A stretch of DNA of 64,000 nt from an uncultured Eubacteriales bacterium. GTDB taxonomy: Bacteria > Bacillota > Clostridia > Peptostreptococcales > Anaerovoracaceae. The notes under the pieces are model-generated. The model did no database searches. It was not told the origin of the DNA and saw nothing but the letters and a program-made list of their open reading frames with translations. The stretch's first letter is position 1. The number at the start of each line of letters is the position of its first letter. A program made the translations under genes and the position numbers. Location of the stretch: NCBI GenBank assembly GCA_900553025.1, contig USBT01000002.1, positions 13,236-77,235 of the forward strand. Reading direction: 5' to 3'. This document shows, one piece after another, positions 62,143 through 64,000 of the stretch.

Positions 62143-63285
62143 ATGAACTTTTCACTAACGAAGGAACAAGAATTCGTAAAGAAAACCGTTAGAGCATTTG
62201 CTACAGCTGAAGTTGAGCCTATTGCAGCGGACATTGATGCGGAACATAGATTCCCAGAAGAAACAGTTGAAAAGATGGCTAAATACGGGTTCATGGGAAT
62301 TCCGTTCCCAACAGAACTCGGCGGAGCAGGTGGAGATCACGTGTCTTATGCTATCACTGTAGAAGAACTTTCAAGAGTTTGCGCATCTACAGGCGTTATC
62401 GTTTCAGCTCATACTTCTCTTTGCTGCTGGCCAATCTTTAATTGGGGAAGCAAAGAACAGAAAGAAAAATATCTTCCAAAGCTTCTTTCAGGAGAACATC
62501 TTGGAGCTTTTGGTCTAACAGAACCTAATGCAGGTACCGACGCTGCAGGTCAGCAAACAAGAGCAGAGCTTGATGGAGATGAGTGGGTTCTTAACGGCGC
62601 TAAAGTTTTCATTACAAACGGAGGATATGCTGATGTCTTTGTTGTAATGGCTATGACAGACAAATCAAAGGGCAACCACGGAATTACAGCATTTATCGTT
62701 GAAAAGGGAGACCCTGGTTTCTCAATTGGTAAAACAGAGGATAAGCTAGGTATTTGTGCTTCATCTACTACTGAGCTTATTTTCCAGAACTGTAGAATCC
62801 CTAAGGACAGATTACTTGGTGGAGTAGGCAAAGGCTTTAAGGTTGCAATGTCTACACTTGATGGCGGAAGAATCGGTATCGCTTCTCAGGCACTTGGAAT
62901 TGCACAGGGTGCTTTAGACGTGACAGTTGATTACATGAAGGCTAGAAAACAGTTTGGAAGAAAGCTTACTCAGTTCCAGGCTCTTCAGTTTGAAGTTGCT
63001 GATATGGCTACAAGAATTGAAGCGGCTAGACTTCTTGTGTACAAAGCAGCTGACATGAAGGATAGAGGTCTTCCTTATGGTAAATTCTCTGCAATGGCTA
63101 AATTGTTCGCAGCAGAAACAGCTATGCATGTAACAACCAAGTGCGTACAGCTTCACGGTGGTTACGGATACACTAAGGATTATCCAGTTGAAAGAATGAT
63201 GAGAGATGCTAAGATCACAGAGATTTATGAAGGAACTTCTGAAGTTCAGAAGATAGTAATTGCTGCATCTGTTATCGGCAAATAA
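62143..63285 (+). CDS. bcd: Short-chain acyl-CoA (butyryl-CoA) dehydrogenase
   Basis: 380 aa, full length. FAD enzyme reducing crotonyl-CoA to butyryl-CoA in butyrate formation (or the reverse oxidation). Seen: the N-terminal helical domain, the beta-domain FAD motif AFGLTEPNAGTDAAGQQTRA and NGAKVFITNGGYAD, the QLHGGYGYTKDYPVERMMRD stretch and the catalytic base E363 in EIYEGTSEVQ. The next gene, etfB, encodes its electron-transfer partner, pointing to the electron-bifurcating Bcd-Etf complex. AAAAGGAGG stands ten bases from the ATG. Codon choice is uniform, as expected for a highly expressed gene. Confidence 0.93.
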   Translation: MNFSLTKEQEFVKKTVRAFATAEVEPIAADIDAEHRFPEETVEKMAKYGFMGIPFPTELGGAGGDHVSYAITVEELSRVCASTGVIVSAHTSLCCWPIFNWGSKEQKEKYLPKLLSGEHLGAFGLTEPNAGTDAAGQQTRAELDGDEWVLNGAKVFITNGGYADVFVVMAMTDKSKGNHGITAFIVEKGDPGFSIGKTEDKLGICASSTTELIFQNCRIPKDRLLGGVGKGFKVAMSTLDGGRIGIASQALGIAQGALDVTVDYMKARKQFGRKLTQFQALQFEVADMATRIEAARLLVYKAADMKDRGLPYGKFSAMAKLFAAETAMHVTTKCVQLHGGYGYTKDYPVERMMRDAKITEIYEGTSEVQKIVIAASVIGK

Positions 63286-63304
63286 TTAGTAGGAGGAGTT
63301 TAAA

Positions 63305-64000
63305 ATGGCATTTAAAATTATTGTATGCGCTAAACAGGTTCCTGATACAAACGAGATTAGAATCAATCCGGAAACAGGAACGCTAATTAGAGATGGCGTA
63401 CCAAGTATTCTTAATAACGACGACGCTAACGCTCTTGAGGAAGCACTTAAGATTAAGGACAAGTTCGACGATGTTCATATCACAGTTGTTTCCATGGGAC
63501 CTCCACAGGCACAGGATATGCTTTTTGAGTGTATTGCAATGGGTGCTGACGAAGCTGTTCTTTTAAGTGACAGAGCAGTTGGTGGTTCTGATACTTGGGC
63601 AACATCGAATGCTATCACAGCAGCAATTAAGAAAATTGGCGACTATGATCTAATCTTCGCAGGTAGACAGGCTATCGACGGAGATACAGCTCAGGTTGGA
63701 CCACAGATTGCAGAAAAACTACATCTTCCACAGGTTACATATGTTGAAGAATTCGAAATAGCTGACAATATGAAGGATATAACTGTTAAGAGACAGCTTG
63801 AGGATGGATATGAAATCATCAAACTTCAAACTCCTTGCATGCTAACAACTATCAAGGAACTTAATGAGCCAAGATATATGCACATCAAGGGTATCTTCGA
63901 TCAGAACAAGAAGATTACAGTTTGGAGTGCAGCTGATGTAGAAGTTGATTTGACAACTGTAGGTCTTAAGGCATCTCCTACAAATGTATATCGTTCCTTT
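63305..64000 (+). CDS. etfB: Electron transfer flavoprotein beta subunit, 3' end outside window
   Basis: The frame opens at ATG 63305 after TAGGAGGAG, 19 bases past bcd, and stays open for 232 codons to the window edge. The beginning KIIVCAKQVPDTNEIRINPE and the AGRQAIDGDTAQVGPQIAEK loop are diagnostic of EtfB; the VKRQLEDGYEIIKLQTPCML stretch also fits. EtfB binds NAD(H) and FAD in bifurcating Etf. etfA is expected just beyond the window. About 30 C-terminal residues are missing. Confidence 0.95.
   Translation, partial: MAFKIIVCAKQVPDTNEIRINPETGTLIRDGVPSILNNDDANALEEALKIKDKFDDVHITVVSMGPPQAQDMLFECIAMGADEAVLLSDRAVGGSDTWATSNAITAAIKKIGDYDLIFAGRQAIDGDTAQVGPQIAEKLHLPQVTYVEEFEIADNMKDITVKRQLEDGYEIIKLQTPCMLTTIKELNEPRYMHIKGIFDQNKKITVWSAADVEVDLTTVGLKASPTNVYRSF

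Noticed and set aside
1..64000. tRNA, rRNA, CRISPR arrays, insertion sequences
   Set aside because: I scanned intergenic stretches by eye and saw no T-loop pattern, no regularly spaced repeats with unique spacers and no transposase.

Overview
The window reads as a chromosomal segment of a low-GC, Gram-positive-type anaerobe of the class Clostridia. The evidence is the mra/dcw cell-wall cluster headed by mraZ, the mre cluster, an amaP/DUF2273/Asp23 envelope-stress set, RNase Y, a NifZ-type cysteine desulfurase next to a rhodanese-less ThiI, and a butyryl-CoA dehydrogenase/Etf operon. The gene set, including the GGGtGRT module, would suit Eubacteriales Family XIII (Anaerovoracaceae, e.g. Mogibacterium-like), but that placement is inference. 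I see no tRNA, rRNA, CRISPR array, insertion sequence or prophage. Most of the window is housekeeping DNA.

Layout. 1-7.2 kb: end of an AI-2E-type permease, a divergent ABC exporter pair (minus strand) and a membrane-anchored 5'-nucleotidase. 7.5-19.8 kb: dcw cluster (mraZ, rsmH, ftsL-like, a PASTA PBP, murF, mraY, murD, ftsW, murG, ftsQ, ftsZ) without ftsA, murE, murB or murC. 19.8-32.5 kb: translation and repair genes (TrmH-type methylase, pheST, zapA, mutS2, argS), a radical SAM protein, a TPR protein, gmk, rpoZ and a Nim-like flavoprotein. 32.6-33.6 kb: a small accessory patch with a phd-doc toxin-antitoxin locus whose toxin is frameshifted by an exact 13-bp duplication, next to a possible truncated gene remnant. 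33.6-35.2 kb: amaP-DUF2273-asp23 (minus strand). 35.3-38.2 kb: infC-rpmI-rplT behind a structured leader, with infC starting at AUU, then coaBC. 38.2-40.3 kb: the GGGtGRT/Fe-S scaffold/Cys-rich module of unknown function. 40.3-46.2 kb: BMP-type nucleoside ABC importer and a PPIase lipoprotein. 46.5-50.6 kb: alanine symporter, tpx (minus), nrdR, cmk, radC. 50.6-57.7 kb: mreBCD, a large class B PBP, a MinD-like ATPase lacking the usual membrane helix, and rodA reversed. 57.9-64 kb: rny, nifZ-thiI, then bcd-etfB, which runs off the right edge.

How the genes work together. The dcw and mre blocks supply lipid II synthesis (MurF, MurD, MraY, MurG), polymerisation and crosslinking (FtsW plus the PASTA PBP for division, RodA plus PBP2 for elongation) and the FtsZ and MreB scaffolds. 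Regulatory signals visible in the DNA include a four-unit 10-bp MraZ box array, a candidate Rex operator before bcd-etf, an infC leader ending in an attenuator hairpin, and intrinsic terminators that split the operons. I find no convincing wholly new system. The least understood items are the GGGtGRT module, the MinD-like protein without its usual partners, the decayed phd-doc locus, and two tandem repeat arrays at gene 3' ends.
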